From positions 2,709,501 to 2,773,500 of the forward strand of contig NZ_CP061703.1 of the NCBI RefSeq assembly GCF_014764305.1: a stretch of 64,000 nucleotides of DNA, read 5' to 3'. Source of the stretch: Mesoflavibacter profundi (GTDB lineage Bacteria > Bacteroidota > Bacteroidia > Flavobacteriales > Flavobacteriaceae). The position numbers were made by a program, and so were the translations under genes. Each line of letters begins with the position of its first letter. Position 1 is the first letter of the stretch. A model generated the notes under the pieces. The model had not been told where the DNA came from. It saw only the letters and a program-made list of their open reading frames with translations, and ran no database searches. Of this stretch, positions 38,227 through 47,877 are shown piece after piece.

Positions 38227-41187
38227 ATGCATAAACAAATTTCCCTCGTATTTATATTTTTAACTACAACATTTCTTGTAGCTCAACACACTACAAACCC
38301 TTTATTAACAGAAGATACAGTATCTCAGCAAAAATGGGTAGATAGTGTTTATAACAGCTTGTCTTTAAACGAAAAGATTGCACAATTGTATATGGTGCAA
38401 GTTTTTTCTAATGGTGAAGGACCTTCTAAAAATGATGTTTTAGATTTAATTAAAAATCATAAAATTGGTGGTATAATTTATAGTAAAGGCGGACCAAAAC
38501 GTCAAGCTATTCTTAACAATCAATTACAAGAACAAGCAAATGTTCCTTTGTTAATTGGTATGGATGCAGAATGGGGATTAAGTATGCGATTGGATTCTAC
38601 ATTTTCCTTTCCGTGGAATATGACTTTAGGAGCTGTAAAAAACAATCAATTAATAGAACAAACTGGTAGACAAATTGGTGAGCATTGTAAACGATTAGGT
38701 GTTCATTTTAATTTTGCACCAGTTGTAGATATTAATACCAATCCTAATAATCCAATAATTGGTAATCGTTCTTTTGGTGAAGATAGAGATAACGTCACTA
38801 ATAAAGCTTTAGCCTTTATGAAAGGTATACAAAGTGCTGGTGTTTTAGCAAATGCAAAACACTTTCCAGGACATGGCGATACGTCTTCAGATTCTCATAA
38901 AACGTTACCAACGGTAGATTTTTCTGCAAAACGAATAGATTCTATAGAGCTTTACCCTTATAAAACATTGATAAAAGAAGGATTATCTAGTGTGATGGTA
39001 GCTCATCTTAATATTCCAAGTCTTACTGGAGAAAATGGATTGCCTTCTTCAATTTCAAAGGTTATAATCAACGATATTTTAAAAGAAAGATTAAAATTTA
39101 AAGGACTAATTTTTACAGATGCATTAACAATGAAAGGTGTATCTGAGTATGTTGTTCCAAGAGTTGATGGTAATTCATCGTCAAGTATAGATACACGTGG
39201 TGATGTAGATTTAACTGCATTTTTAGCAGGAAATGATGTTATGTTAATGTCTGAAGATGTGCCAAGCGGAATTAATAAAATTTCTGAAGCTTACACTAAA
39301 GGATTAATATCTGAACAACGTTTAGCGCATTCGGTTAAAAAGGTATTGCAAGCAAAATACAAAGTTGGTTTACACAATTATAAGCCTATCAATACTTTAA
39401 ATTTAGTCGAAGATCTTAATCGAATAAAAGATGATGTGTTGTATGAAATGTTAATTGAAAATGCAATTACTATAGCTAAAGACACACCTAAACAACTTCC
39501 ATTAAGACATTTAGAAACTAAAAAAATAGCTTATGTTAAGCTTGGAGATGATAATGGTGATGCATTTTACAATGAGTTAAAAAAGTATACAGATGTTCAT
39601 ATTATTTCAGATAGTAATTTAGATGGATTAATAAGTAAGCTTCAAAATTATAATACAGTAATTGTTGGATTTCATAAATCAAATGATAATCCTTGGAAAT
39701 CTTATAAATTTTCAGATGAAGAATTAACTTGGTTGTACGAAATAACAAGAACCAACAACGTCATTTTAAACATTTTTGCTAAGCCATACGCCTTAATGGA
39801 CTTAAAAACAGTCACTAATTTAGAAAGTGTGATTGTAAGTTATCAAAATAGTGAAGTAGCACAGCAAAAATCTGCACAACTAATATTTGGTGCTATACCC
39901 GCAAAAGGAGTTTTACCGGTCTCTACAGGCGAGTTTTTTAAAGTAGGAGATGGCATACAAACTAACAGTTTACAAAGATTAGGTTATTCTATTCCAGAAC
40001 GTGTTGGTATGTCTAGTTATGCTTTGCAAAAGGTAGATTCTATTGCAAAACATGCTGTTAACGAAAAAATGACTCCAGGAATTCAATTAATTGTAGCAAG
40101 ACACGGTAAAGTGATTTACAATAAAAATTTTGGAAAACATACTTACGAAGGTAAAGAAGTAGTTAAATTTAATGATATTTATGATGTAGCATCGTTAACA
40201 AAAATTGTTGCTACTTTACCGTTATTAATGGAATTAGAAGAAAAAGGCGTTGTAAGTCTAGACACAAAACTTTCCGAGATTTTACCTAGCTATAAAAATT
40301 CTAACAAAAAAAATGTAACGCTTAAAAAAATGCTTTCGCATTATGCGCAATTAAAACCTTGGATTCCTTTTTATTATAAAACTTTAGATAGTGTTACCAA
40401 AAAACCATCTTCAAAGTATTACAGAACTCAAAAAACTGAAGGGTTTACGGTTAAAGTTACTCCAGAATTATATATGAGAGACGATTACAAAGACTCTATA
40501 AATTCTATTATTAAAGATACCGATTTATTATCAAGATTAAGATACAGATATAGTGATTTACCATATTATATTTTAAAACAATATATAGAAAGATACTATG
40601 ATAAACCATTAGATCAATTAGTACAAGACCATTTTTATAGATCGTTAGGCGCAAATTATACGATGTATAATCCTGCTGAAACTATAAGTAATAAACACAT
40701 TGTACCTTCTGAAAATGATGATTATTATCGCTTTGAAACTGTGCAAGGTTATGTACATGATATGGGCGCAGCTATGCAAGGTGGAGTTGGTGGTCATGCT
40801 GGGATTTTTAGTAATGCTAACGACATTGCAAAAATTATGCAGCTCTTTCTTCAAAAAGGATTTTACGGCGGAAAACGCTATTTTAAAAGTGAAACTTTAG
40901 ACAAATTTAATACTTGTTATTATTGCGAAAGTGATAATCGTCGTGGTATTGGATTTGATAAACCTCAATTAGGTGATGTTGGACCAACTTGTGGTTGTGT
41001 AAGTATGACTAGTTTTGGTCATTCAGGATTTACTGGTACTTATGCATGGGCAGATCCAGAAACAGAAATTGTCTATGTTTTTATGGCTAATAGAACTTAT
41101 CCAACGTCACAAGGCAAAAACATGCTATTAAGAGAAAATATAAGAACCAATATTCAAGAAGCAATTTATAATGCTATAATAGATTAG
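38227..41187 (+). CDS. GH3 beta-N-acetylhexosaminidase fused to a serine beta-lactamase-like domain
   Basis: 986-residue two-part exported protein. A signal peptide (MHKQISLVFIFLTTTFLVAQ) is followed by a glycoside hydrolase family 3 domain (~35-385). It has the NagZ-type KHFPGHGDTSSDSHKTLPT loop, whose His-Asp pair acts as general acid/base, and TDALTMKG with the nucleophile Asp. A linker with a GH3 C-terminal-type domain (~400-580) leads into a beta-lactamase/transpeptidase-like domain (~600-986). Its SxxK motif is Ser656-Lys659 in DVASLTKIVAT, with a possible YxN-type Tyr in RYRYSDLPYY (~765). Probably acts on peptidoglycan or its fragments in the periplasm. Confidence 0.92.
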   Translation: MHKQISLVFIFLTTTFLVAQHTTNPLLTEDTVSQQKWVDSVYNSLSLNEKIAQLYMVQVFSNGEGPSKNDVLDLIKNHKIGGIIYSKGGPKRQAILNNQLQEQANVPLLIGMDAEWGLSMRLDSTFSFPWNMTLGAVKNNQLIEQTGRQIGEHCKRLGVHFNFAPVVDINTNPNNPIIGNRSFGEDRDNVTNKALAFMKGIQSAGVLANAKHFPGHGDTSSDSHKTLPTVDFSAKRIDSIELYPYKTLIKEGLSSVMVAHLNIPSLTGENGLPSSISKVIINDILKERLKFKGLIFTDALTMKGVSEYVVPRVDGNSSSSIDTRGDVDLTAFLAGNDVMLMSEDVPSGINKISEAYTKGLISEQRLAHSVKKVLQAKYKVGLHNYKPINTLNLVEDLNRIKDDVLYEMLIENAITIAKDTPKQLPLRHLETKKIAYVKLGDDNGDAFYNELKKYTDVHIISDSNLDGLISKLQNYNTVIVGFHKSNDNPWKSYKFSDEELTWLYEITRTNNVILNIFAKPYALMDLKTVTNLESVIVSYQNSEVAQQKSAQLIFGAIPAKGVLPVSTGEFFKVGDGIQTNSLQRLGYSIPERVGMSSYALQKVDSIAKHAVNEKMTPGIQLIVARHGKVIYNKNFGKHTYEGKEVVKFNDIYDVASLTKIVATLPLLMELEEKGVVSLDTKLSEILPSYKNSNKKNVTLKKMLSHYAQLKPWIPFYYKTLDSVTKKPSSKYYRTQKTEGFTVKVTPELYMRDDYKDSINSIIKDTDLLSRLRYRYSDLPYYILKQYIERYYDKPLDQLVQDHFYRSLGANYTMYNPAETISNKHIVPSENDDYYRFETVQGYVHDMGAAMQGGVGGHAGIFSNANDIAKIMQLFLQKGFYGGKRYFKSETLDKFNTCYYCESDNRRGIGFDKPQLGDVGPTCGCVSMTSFGHSGFTGTYAWADPETEIVYVFMANRTYPTSQGKNMLLRENIRTNIQEAIYNAIID

Positions 41188-41276
41188 CTTAAAATGTAAA
41201 GTTTACGCTTTAAATTAGACTAACAACAATAACTAATCATTCTTTTAAAGTATTAAAAGAATCAAGAATTAAAAAT

Positions 41277-42413
41277 ATGAAAATAGCTATAGTTTGCTAT
41301 CCTACCTTTGGTGGAAGTGGTGTAGTTGCAACCGAATTAGGCTTAGAGTTATCCAAACGCGGACATCAAATTCACTTTATAACTTATAATCAACCTGTTA
41401 GATTAGAATTGCTTGGTAATAATGTTCATTTTCATGAAGTAAATGTGCCAGAATATCCGCTATTTCATTATCAACCATACGAATTAGCATTATCAAGTAA
41501 ATTGGTAGATATGGTAAAACTTCACAATATAGAAGTATTACATGTGCATTATGCAATTCCGCACGCATACGCAGCATATATGGCTCAAAAAATGCTTTTA
41601 GAAGAAGGTGTTTACGTACCAATTGTAACAACATTACATGGAACCGATATTACTTTAGTTGGTAATCATCCTTTTTATAAACCAGCAGTAACTTTTAGTA
41701 TAAATAAATCAGATGCTGTTACAGCAGTCTCTAACAGTTTAAAAGAAGATACTCTTAGGTTATTTGATATAAAAAAGGAAATTAATGTAGTCACAAACTT
41801 TATAGACATTAATAAATTTACTCACGATTTTACAGATTGTCAACGTGCTATGATGGCTACAGACAAAGAGAAAATTATCACTCACATAAGTAATATGCGT
41901 GAAGTAAAAAGAATTCCAGATGTCATTAAAGTATTTTACAATATACAAAAGGAAATTCCTGCAAAATTAATGATGGTTGGCGAAGGACCAGAAAGAGAAC
42001 CAGCAGAGCGTTTATGCGAAGAATTAGGAATATCAGAAAAAGTAGTTTTCTTTGGTAATAGTAATCAAATAGATCGTATTTTATGTTTTTCAGATTTATT
42101 TTTGCTACCATCAAAAACCGAGAGTTTTGGATTATCTGCTTTAGAAGCTATGGCGTCTGGAGTTCCAGTAATTTCAAGTAATACAGGAGGAATACCAGAA
42201 GTTAATAAACACGGTTTTTCTGGATATTTAAGTGATGTGTCAGATGTAGAAGACATGAGTAGTAACGCTATAAAAATACTGTCTAATCCAGAAACTTTAA
42301 ATCAATTTAAACAGAATGCTGTAACACAAGCAAAAACTTTTGATATACAGCAAATTGTACCTAAATACGAAGCAATTTATCAAGATACATTAAATAAATG
42401 CAAAGTTTATTAA
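41277..42413 (+). CDS. bshA: N-acetyl-alpha-D-glucosaminyl L-malate synthase BshA
   Basis: GT4 family glycosyltransferase that joins UDP-GlcNAc and L-malate, the first step of bacillithiol synthesis. 378 residues, family length. The N-terminal GSGVVATELG loop, HVHYAIPHAYAAYMA, TTLHGTDIT, and the nucleotide-sugar site ESFGLSALEAMASGVPVI are characteristic. bshB and bshC are not in the window. It ends in a strong bidirectional terminator. The presence of bshA implies that the main low-molecular-weight thiol is bacillithiol, which matters for interpreting the gshB-like gene at 50500. Confidence 0.95.
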   Translation: MKIAIVCYPTFGGSGVVATELGLELSKRGHQIHFITYNQPVRLELLGNNVHFHEVNVPEYPLFHYQPYELALSSKLVDMVKLHNIEVLHVHYAIPHAYAAYMAQKMLLEEGVYVPIVTTLHGTDITLVGNHPFYKPAVTFSINKSDAVTAVSNSLKEDTLRLFDIKKEINVVTNFIDINKFTHDFTDCQRAMMATDKEKIITHISNMREVKRIPDVIKVFYNIQKEIPAKLMMVGEGPEREPAERLCEELGISEKVVFFGNSNQIDRILCFSDLFLLPSKTESFGLSALEAMASGVPVISSNTGGIPEVNKHGFSGYLSDVSDVEDMSSNAIKILSNPETLNQFKQNAVTQAKTFDIQQIVPKYEAIYQDTLNKCKVY

Positions 42414-42414
42414 T

Positions 42415-42448
42415 AAAAAAAGCCTCCAATTTTGGAGGCTTTTTTTTA
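42415..42448. terminator. bidirectional rho-independent terminator
   Basis: A 15-bp perfect stem (42415-42429 with 42432-42446, core GCCTCCAA / TTGGAGGC) with A- and T-runs on the two sides, between the convergent bshA and the beta-barrel protein gene. Confidence 0.93.
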
Positions 42449-42461
42449 TGTTTTTGTTTGA

Positions 42462-42944
42462 TTAAAATTGATATCTAATACCTAAAGCGATATCAAAATC
42501 TAGATCATCTCTATAATCTCCAAATCCAAACTCTGGTCTAAAATCTAAAGATAGTAATAACGGAATATCAAAATCGTATTCAATACCTACATCACCAGCA
42601 GCAAATACAAAAGTTTCGCTATCATCATTTACATTTGGTAAATCATAGCTGTAAGAGCCTAATCCACCACCAACACCAGCGTACCAGTTAAATCCACCAT
42701 CAATATTCCAAACCCATTGGTAAAGACCAGCAAGTTTAAATCCATCGTAGTTATTTCCAGTTCTCCAACCTAAATCGGCTTCTAATCTGTTATTGTCACC
42801 TAAAGCTCTTTGGTAAGAAACTTCGGCACCAAATCCATCACTATCACCTAAACGAAGTCCAATTGCGTTAGGAGAAATATTTTGTGCATAACTAAATGTT
42901 GCAAATCCAAGGATTGCAAGGGTTGTAATAAAAAGATTTTTCAT
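42462..42944 (-). CDS. outer-membrane beta-barrel-like protein
   Basis: 160 residues with a signal peptide (MKNLFITTLAILGFATFSYAQ). The mature part is Gly/Asp/Asn-rich with alternating hydrophobic and polar residues and many Tyr/Trp, ending in a Phe (GIRYQF), the typical C-terminal signature of an outer-membrane beta-barrel. The GDSDGFGAEVSYQRALGD opening and repeated GVGGG turns suggest a small 8-stranded OmpW/OmpX-like barrel. Function unknown. Its gene shares a terminator with bshA; no operon partner. Confidence 0.85.
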   Translation of the reverse strand: MKNLFITTLAILGFATFSYAQNISPNAIGLRLGDSDGFGAEVSYQRALGDNNRLEADLGWRTGNNYDGFKLAGLYQWVWNIDGGFNWYAGVGGGLGSYSYDLPNVNDDSETFVFAAGDVGIEYDFDIPLLLSLDFRPEFGFGDYRDDLDFDIALGIRYQF

Positions 42945-43019
42945 AATTTTTTAATTGTTAAGGTTTTAAGTAAAATTAAATATAAATTCATTTGAATGTT
43001 AAAATTTACTCCTAAATGC

Positions 43020-43051
43020 TTGTTAATATTGGTTAACAAATCTTAAATTTG
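43020..43051 (+). promoter_or_regulatory. candidate promoter of the FAD/Fe-S dehydrogenase gene
   Basis: TTG (43020-43022), 21-base spacer, TAAATTTG (43044-43051) fits the TTG / TAnnTTTG pattern; transcription would start near 43058, about 20 bases before the ATG. Confidence 0.42.
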
Positions 43052-43076
43052 AAGATATAAATCCGTCTTATCTATT

Positions 43077-45971
43077 ATGAAATCTAAGCTTTCTCAACTT
43101 TCAACTTTACTAGAAGGCGAACTTCATTTTGACATTTTATTAAGAAAAATTTATGCTACAGATGCATCTGTTTATAAAATGTTGCCACTTGCAGTTTCTT
43201 ATCCAAAGACCATAAACGATATAAAAACGCTAATAGATTTTGCTAAGACCAATAATACGTCTTTAATACCTCGTACTGCAGGTACGTCTTTAGCAGGTCA
43301 ATGTGTTGGTGACGGTATAGTTGTAGATGTGTCTAAATATTTTACAAAAATTTTAAATTTAGATGTCGTTTCTAAAACTGTGACAGTTCAACCAGGCGTT
43401 GTTCGTGATCAATTAAATAACTATTTAAAACCGTTTGGATTATTTTTTGGTCCAAATACATCTACGTCTAATCGCTGTATGATTGGCGGAATGGTTGGTA
43501 ACAACTCGTCCGGAACAACGTCTATTAAATATGGTGTGACCAGAGATAAAGTTATTCAGTTAAAAACCATTTTAAGTGATGGAACTGAAGCTGTTTTTAA
43601 TTCAAAAACTAAAACAGAAATTCAGCAATTAAAATCAGAAAACACTTTAGAAGCCAATATTTATAAGGTTTTAGATGAAATTATTTCTTCAGAAGAAACC
43701 GTAAACGAAATAAAAAACAACTTTCCAAAACCCGAAATTCATAGAAGAAACACTGGATATGCAATTGACGAATTAATAGAAAAAGAGGCTATTAACGTCG
43801 CTAAATTATTATCAGGAAGCGAAGGTACATTAGCCTTTACTACCGAAATTACTTTGCAACTAGATGCTTTACCACCAAAACATCGCGTTATGGTAGCCAT
43901 GCATTTTAAAACTATTGAAGATTGTTTAAAAGCAGTAAAACCTGCAATGCAGCACGATTTGTTTAATTGCGAAATGATGGATAAAACCATTTTGGATTGC
44001 ACAAAAGCAAACAAAACACAACAAGAAAACAGATATTTTATAACAGGTAATCCTATGGCGATTTTAATGTGTGAAGTTAGAGCAAACACATTAATCGATA
44101 CCAAAAACAAAGCAAATGCTTTAATAACTGATATTGAAAAACACAATTTAAGCTACGCTAATCCTGTTTTAATAGAAGATGATATTGATAAAGCTAATAA
44201 CTTAAGAAGTGCTGGGTTAGGTTTGTTGGGTAATATTGTTGGTGATAAAAAAGCGGTTGCATGTATTGAAGATACAGCTGTAACTATTGATGATTTAGCC
44301 AATTACATTAATGAATTTACTGCATTAATGAAGCGTTACAACCAAAATGCAGTGTATTATGCGCATGCTGGTGCTGGCGAGCTTCATCTACGTCCAATTT
44401 TAGATTTAAAACAATCTGAAGACGTCAAATTATTTAGGCAAATCACAACCGATGTTGCTAAATTAGTTAAACAATATAATGGATCTTTTAGTGGCGAACA
44501 TGGTGATGGAATTGTACGAGCTGAATTTATCGAGTTAATGATAGGTAACAAAAACTACCAAACGCTTAAGCAAATAAAGTACACTTTTGATCCAGAAAAT
44601 ATTTTTAATCCTGGTAAAATTGTAGATGCTTTACCAATGGATAAAAACTTACGCTATCAACCTGATAGAGTAGAACCTAACATTAAAACCAAGCTTGATT
44701 TCTCTAAGTCTTTAGGCATTTTACGCGAAGCTGAAAAATGCAACGGATCAGGAGATTGTAGAAAATTGCCTGAATTTGGTGGTACAATGTGTCCAAGTTA
44801 CAGGGCTACAAAAAACGAAAAAGATACCACAAGAGCTAGAGCTAATGCGTTGCGTGAGTTTTTAACAACTTCAGATCAAGAAAATAAATTCAATCATAAA
44901 GAACTAAAAGATGTATTTGATTTATGTCTAAGCTGTAAAGCTTGTGCTAGTGAATGTCCAAGTAGTGTAGATGTTACAAGTTTAAAAGCCGAGTTTTTAT
45001 ACCAATATCAAAAAGAAAATGGTATTAGTTGGCGCACCAAATTGTTTGCTTACAACAATCAATTAAATGTGTTTGGAAGACGTTTTAAAGGTGTGACTAA
45101 TTTTATGTTTTCTAATAAAATGTCGTCTTCATTAATCAAAAAAAGTTTTGGTGTTGCTTCTCGAAGAAGTTTACCCTTATTATCAAGTGTTAGTTTAGAT
45201 GGTTACTATCAAAGTGCTAAAAATCAGTTAATTAACAGCAATTCAATTAAAAAAATATATTTGTTTAATGATGAATTTACTAATCAACTAGATAGCCAAA
45301 TAGGTCAGGACGCAATAACACTTTTAAGCGCATTAAATTATCAAGTTGAAATTGTAAATCATACCGAATCTGGTCGTTCGTTTTTATCCAAAGGATTATT
45401 GGATCAAGCAAAAACTGTAGCAGATAAAAATGTTGAAATTTTTAAAAAGTTAATTAATGAAAACACACCGTTAATAGGTATAGAACCTTCAGCAATTCTA
45501 ACGTTTAAAGATGAATATCCAAGATTGGTAGATGATAAAATTTCAGCAGAACAAATTGCTAAACACACCTTCTTAATTGAAGAATTTATTAGTAATGAAA
45601 TTGCTATTGGAAATATCACTTCAGATCAATTCACACTTGAAGAAAAAACTATTAAATTTCATGGACATTGCCATCAAAAAGCATTGTCTAATCAAATACA
45701 TAGTTTTAACGTTTTAAACCTTCCAAAAAATTATAAAGTTACAATCATACCAAGTGGTTGTTGTGGTATGGCAGGAAGTTTTGGCTACGAAAAAGAACAC
45801 TTTGATATTAGTATGAAAGTAGGCGAGCAAACTTTATTTCCAGCTATAAGAAAAGCCGATAAAAATACAGTGATTAGTGCTAATGGTACTAGCTGTAGGC
45901 ATCAAATAAAAGATGGAACACAGCGAACTGCATTCCATCCAATTTCTATATTAAAAGAGGCTTTATTGTAA
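43077..45971 (+). CDS. FAD-binding and (4Fe-4S)-binding oxidoreductase, D-lactate dehydrogenase-like
   Basis: 964-residue fusion of a GlcD-type FAD flavoprotein and a GlpC/LutA-like Fe-S module. FAD-binding_4 domain at ~25-215 (IPRTAGTSLAGQCVGDGIVVD, GGMVGNNSSGTTSIKYG), FAD oxidase C-terminal domain at ~250-520 (GEHGDGIVRAEF and FDPENIFNPGKI). Cys-rich ferredoxin clusters follow at CNGSGDCRKLPEFGGTMC and CLSCKACASECP (~560-635), and a CCG motif PSGCCGMAGSFGYEK (~895). This architecture is that of the bacterial D-2-hydroxyacid dehydrogenases (YdiJ/Dld-II-like), which oxidise D-lactate or D-2-hydroxyglutarate to the quinone pool. Which substrate is used cannot be told. Its 3' end overlaps the convergent lipoprotein gene by 9 bases. 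Confidence 0.92.
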   Translation: MKSKLSQLSTLLEGELHFDILLRKIYATDASVYKMLPLAVSYPKTINDIKTLIDFAKTNNTSLIPRTAGTSLAGQCVGDGIVVDVSKYFTKILNLDVVSKTVTVQPGVVRDQLNNYLKPFGLFFGPNTSTSNRCMIGGMVGNNSSGTTSIKYGVTRDKVIQLKTILSDGTEAVFNSKTKTEIQQLKSENTLEANIYKVLDEIISSEETVNEIKNNFPKPEIHRRNTGYAIDELIEKEAINVAKLLSGSEGTLAFTTEITLQLDALPPKHRVMVAMHFKTIEDCLKAVKPAMQHDLFNCEMMDKTILDCTKANKTQQENRYFITGNPMAILMCEVRANTLIDTKNKANALITDIEKHNLSYANPVLIEDDIDKANNLRSAGLGLLGNIVGDKKAVACIEDTAVTIDDLANYINEFTALMKRYNQNAVYYAHAGAGELHLRPILDLKQSEDVKLFRQITTDVAKLVKQYNGSFSGEHGDGIVRAEFIELMIGNKNYQTLKQIKYTFDPENIFNPGKIVDALPMDKNLRYQPDRVEPNIKTKLDFSKSLGILREAEKCNGSGDCRKLPEFGGTMCPSYRATKNEKDTTRARANALREFLTTSDQENKFNHKELKDVFDLCLSCKACASECPSSVDVTSLKAEFLYQYQKENGISWRTKLFAYNNQLNVFGRRFKGVTNFMFSNKMSSSLIKKSFGVASRRSLPLLSSVSLDGYYQSAKNQLINSNSIKKIYLFNDEFTNQLDSQIGQDAITLLSALNYQVEIVNHTESGRSFLSKGLLDQAKTVADKNVEIFKKLINENTPLIGIEPSAILTFKDEYPRLVDDKISAEQIAKHTFLIEEFISNEIAIGNITSDQFTLEEKTIKFHGHCHQKALSNQIHSFNVLNLPKNYKVTIIPSGCCGMAGSFGYEKEHFDISMKVGEQTLFPAIRKADKNTVISANGTSCRHQIKDGTQRTAFHPISILKEALL

Positions 45972-46799
45972 CGTGTATGTTGTTAACTCTTGTGTGTTTG
46001 TAACAGACATACTTGTTGGTAAATTAGTTAATTCTATACCAGCTAATTCTAAAAGAGTTAAAGTGTTAGCGTTTAAAGTATAACCAATTTGGGCATCTGC
46101 ACTTATAAGTCCTACATTTTTTGCGTAAAATGCATCTACAGACATAACATCTTGCATATCTATTAAACTTAATGTTTGTGAAAATCCGCCAACAGTAACT
46201 GTTGTACTAACAGATAATCTTAAAGTAATATTAGCAGAAGTTACAGTATCGTAATTAGTGTTTAATACAGATAAATTATTTAAGTTTTCTAATTGTGTAC
46301 TAGTTAATTCGTAAGTTATAGTAATTGGAAAACCTTGTAAATCCTGTGTAAAGCTATCGGTTTGTGAAGATAACTCAGTATTTAAACTTGCTTGTGTATC
46401 ATACAGCAAAGCATTATTAAAATCTATAGAAAAATCTAAACCATTTATTGGTAAGCTTAAACTTCCGTTAGTTGCAAGCGTGGTTTCTGTTCGAGTTAAT
46501 TCGCCAGTTGTTAAAATATTAGACATGGTACCATATGCAACTGTACCATCGTTAGCTGTTAAAGTAAATCCGTTAGAAGATTCACTTTCAACAGTTAAAA
46601 CATCTTCATTAGTTTCAGTTGTGTTTGTATCGTTATCTGTGTTGTTTACTTCGTATCTCCATTCATTATTAGTCGTTAGAGGAAAGAAGTTTCCGGTAAA
46701 AGTTTCGTTTGGCGTGTCTTCAGAAGAAGTGTCATCTTCAGAGCAATTCCATAATAATAAACAAAATAGTAATAGAGTCGTAGGTTTTAAAAATTTCAT
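45963..46799 (-). CDS. putative lipoprotein, function unknown
   Basis: 278 residues. The N-terminus has a lipobox-type signal (LLLFCLLLWNCSEDD), so the mature Cys at residue 19 is probably lipidated; the acidic SEDDTSSED after it is a common outer-membrane surface export sequence in Bacteroidota. The rest is Thr/Asn/Leu-rich with a repeated TxTxT-like beta pattern (TETTLATNGSLSLPINGLDF) and is not a family I recognise. Convergent with the flavoprotein gene, overlapping it by 9 bases. Confidence 0.82.
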   Translation of the reverse strand: MKFLKPTTLLLFCLLLWNCSEDDTSSEDTPNETFTGNFFPLTTNNEWRYEVNNTDNDTNTTETNEDVLTVESESSNGFTLTANDGTVAYGTMSNILTTGELTRTETTLATNGSLSLPINGLDFSIDFNNALLYDTQASLNTELSSQTDSFTQDLQGFPITITYELTSTQLENLNNLSVLNTNYDTVTSANITLRLSVSTTVTVGGFSQTLSLIDMQDVMSVDAFYAKNVGLISADAQIGYTLNANTLTLLELAGIELTNLPTSMSVTNTQELTTYTLQ

Positions 46800-46857
46800 A
46801 AGATTTGTTTTTCACAAAGTAAAATAAACTTATTAAACCTAAAAATTATATTACTAA

Positions 46858-47703
46858 TTATTTGTTTTTAAAGGGTTTCATTACCGTAATTGCTGCAATT
46901 AATTCGGCTTCTGTCATTTCTTTTATATCTTCATCTGCATAAAACGCAGAGAGTTTATCTTCGCTGTATTTGTATAATTTCCAACGTTTAAACTGATATT
47001 CTAAAGCGGTAAAATTTTCTACCCAATCACCAGAATTTAGATAATGCGTTTTTCCTTTTTTGGTTTCTACAATTTCATTTTTTGGTTGATGAATATGACC
47101 ACAAATTACATAGTTATACCCATTTTCTATAGCAAGATCTGTAGCAGTTTTTTCAAAATTACTAATATATTTAATAGCTGTTTTTACACTGTTTTTTATG
47201 CGTTTTGATAAAGAATAACGCTCTTTACCAAGGTTTACTAACATCCAATTTGTAAATCTATTTATCAAAATTAGTAGGTCGTAACCATAACCACCAAGTT
47301 TTGCTAACCATTTGGCATTTTGGATAGATGCATCAAAAACATCACCATGAAAAATCCACGCTTTTTTATCATCTAATTCTAAAACCAATTTATTAACAAT
47401 AGAAATATTGCCAATTTCAGTGTCTGTAAATTTTCTAAGCATTTCGTCATGGTTTCCAGTAATGTAAGTAACCTTAGTGCCTTTTGCTGCAAAAGCGACT
47501 ATTTTTTTTAGTACTTGCATATGTGATTTAGGGAAATACCGCTTGCTAAATTGCCAAACATCAATAATATCACCGTTTAAAATAAGATGTTTTGGTTCTA
47601 TGCTGTTCAAATAGGTAAGTAGTTGCTTAGCATGACAACCGTAAGTGCCAAGATGCACATCAGAGATTACAACAATTTCTACTTTTCTTTTAATTTTCAA
47701 CAC
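46858..47703 (-). CDS. UDP-2,3-diacylglucosamine diphosphatase-like metallophosphoesterase
   Basis: 281 residues with the full calcineurin-like set of metal-binding motifs: ISDVHLGTYG (residues 13-22), LNGDIIDVW, ITGNHDEML, FHGDVFD and CGHIHQPK. The closest family I recognise is LpxH/LpxI-type UDP-2,3-diacylglucosamine hydrolases that make lipid X for lipid A; at 281 residues it is longer than the classical LpxH (~240), so it may instead be a related phosphodiesterase. It follows a small gap after the lipoprotein gene (minus strand). Confidence 0.82.
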   Translation of the reverse strand: MLKIKRKVEIVVISDVHLGTYGCHAKQLLTYLNSIEPKHLILNGDIIDVWQFSKRYFPKSHMQVLKKIVAFAAKGTKVTYITGNHDEMLRKFTDTEIGNISIVNKLVLELDDKKAWIFHGDVFDASIQNAKWLAKLGGYGYDLLILINRFTNWMLVNLGKERYSLSKRIKNSVKTAIKYISNFEKTATDLAIENGYNYVICGHIHQPKNEIVETKKGKTHYLNSGDWVENFTALEYQFKRWKLYKYSEDKLSAFYADEDIKEMTEAELIAAITVMKPFKNK

Positions 47704-47877
47704 TATACAATTTAGACGCTACAAATATTAGTATTGATTGTTAATTCAATATCAATAGACAATTATTTAAATATCAGTATATTGTTAAGTAATTATTACC
47801 AAATTAGAATAGGATTGGTATTTCGTGTTTTGTTTCAGCATTTATTATGATTACATTAGCGTAAAATAATTGTATTT

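Noticed and set aside
43739-44146. A 135-codon frame antisense to the FAD/Fe-S dehydrogenase
   Set aside because: Opposite strand of a gene with strong conserved motifs; no start context or homology is evident.
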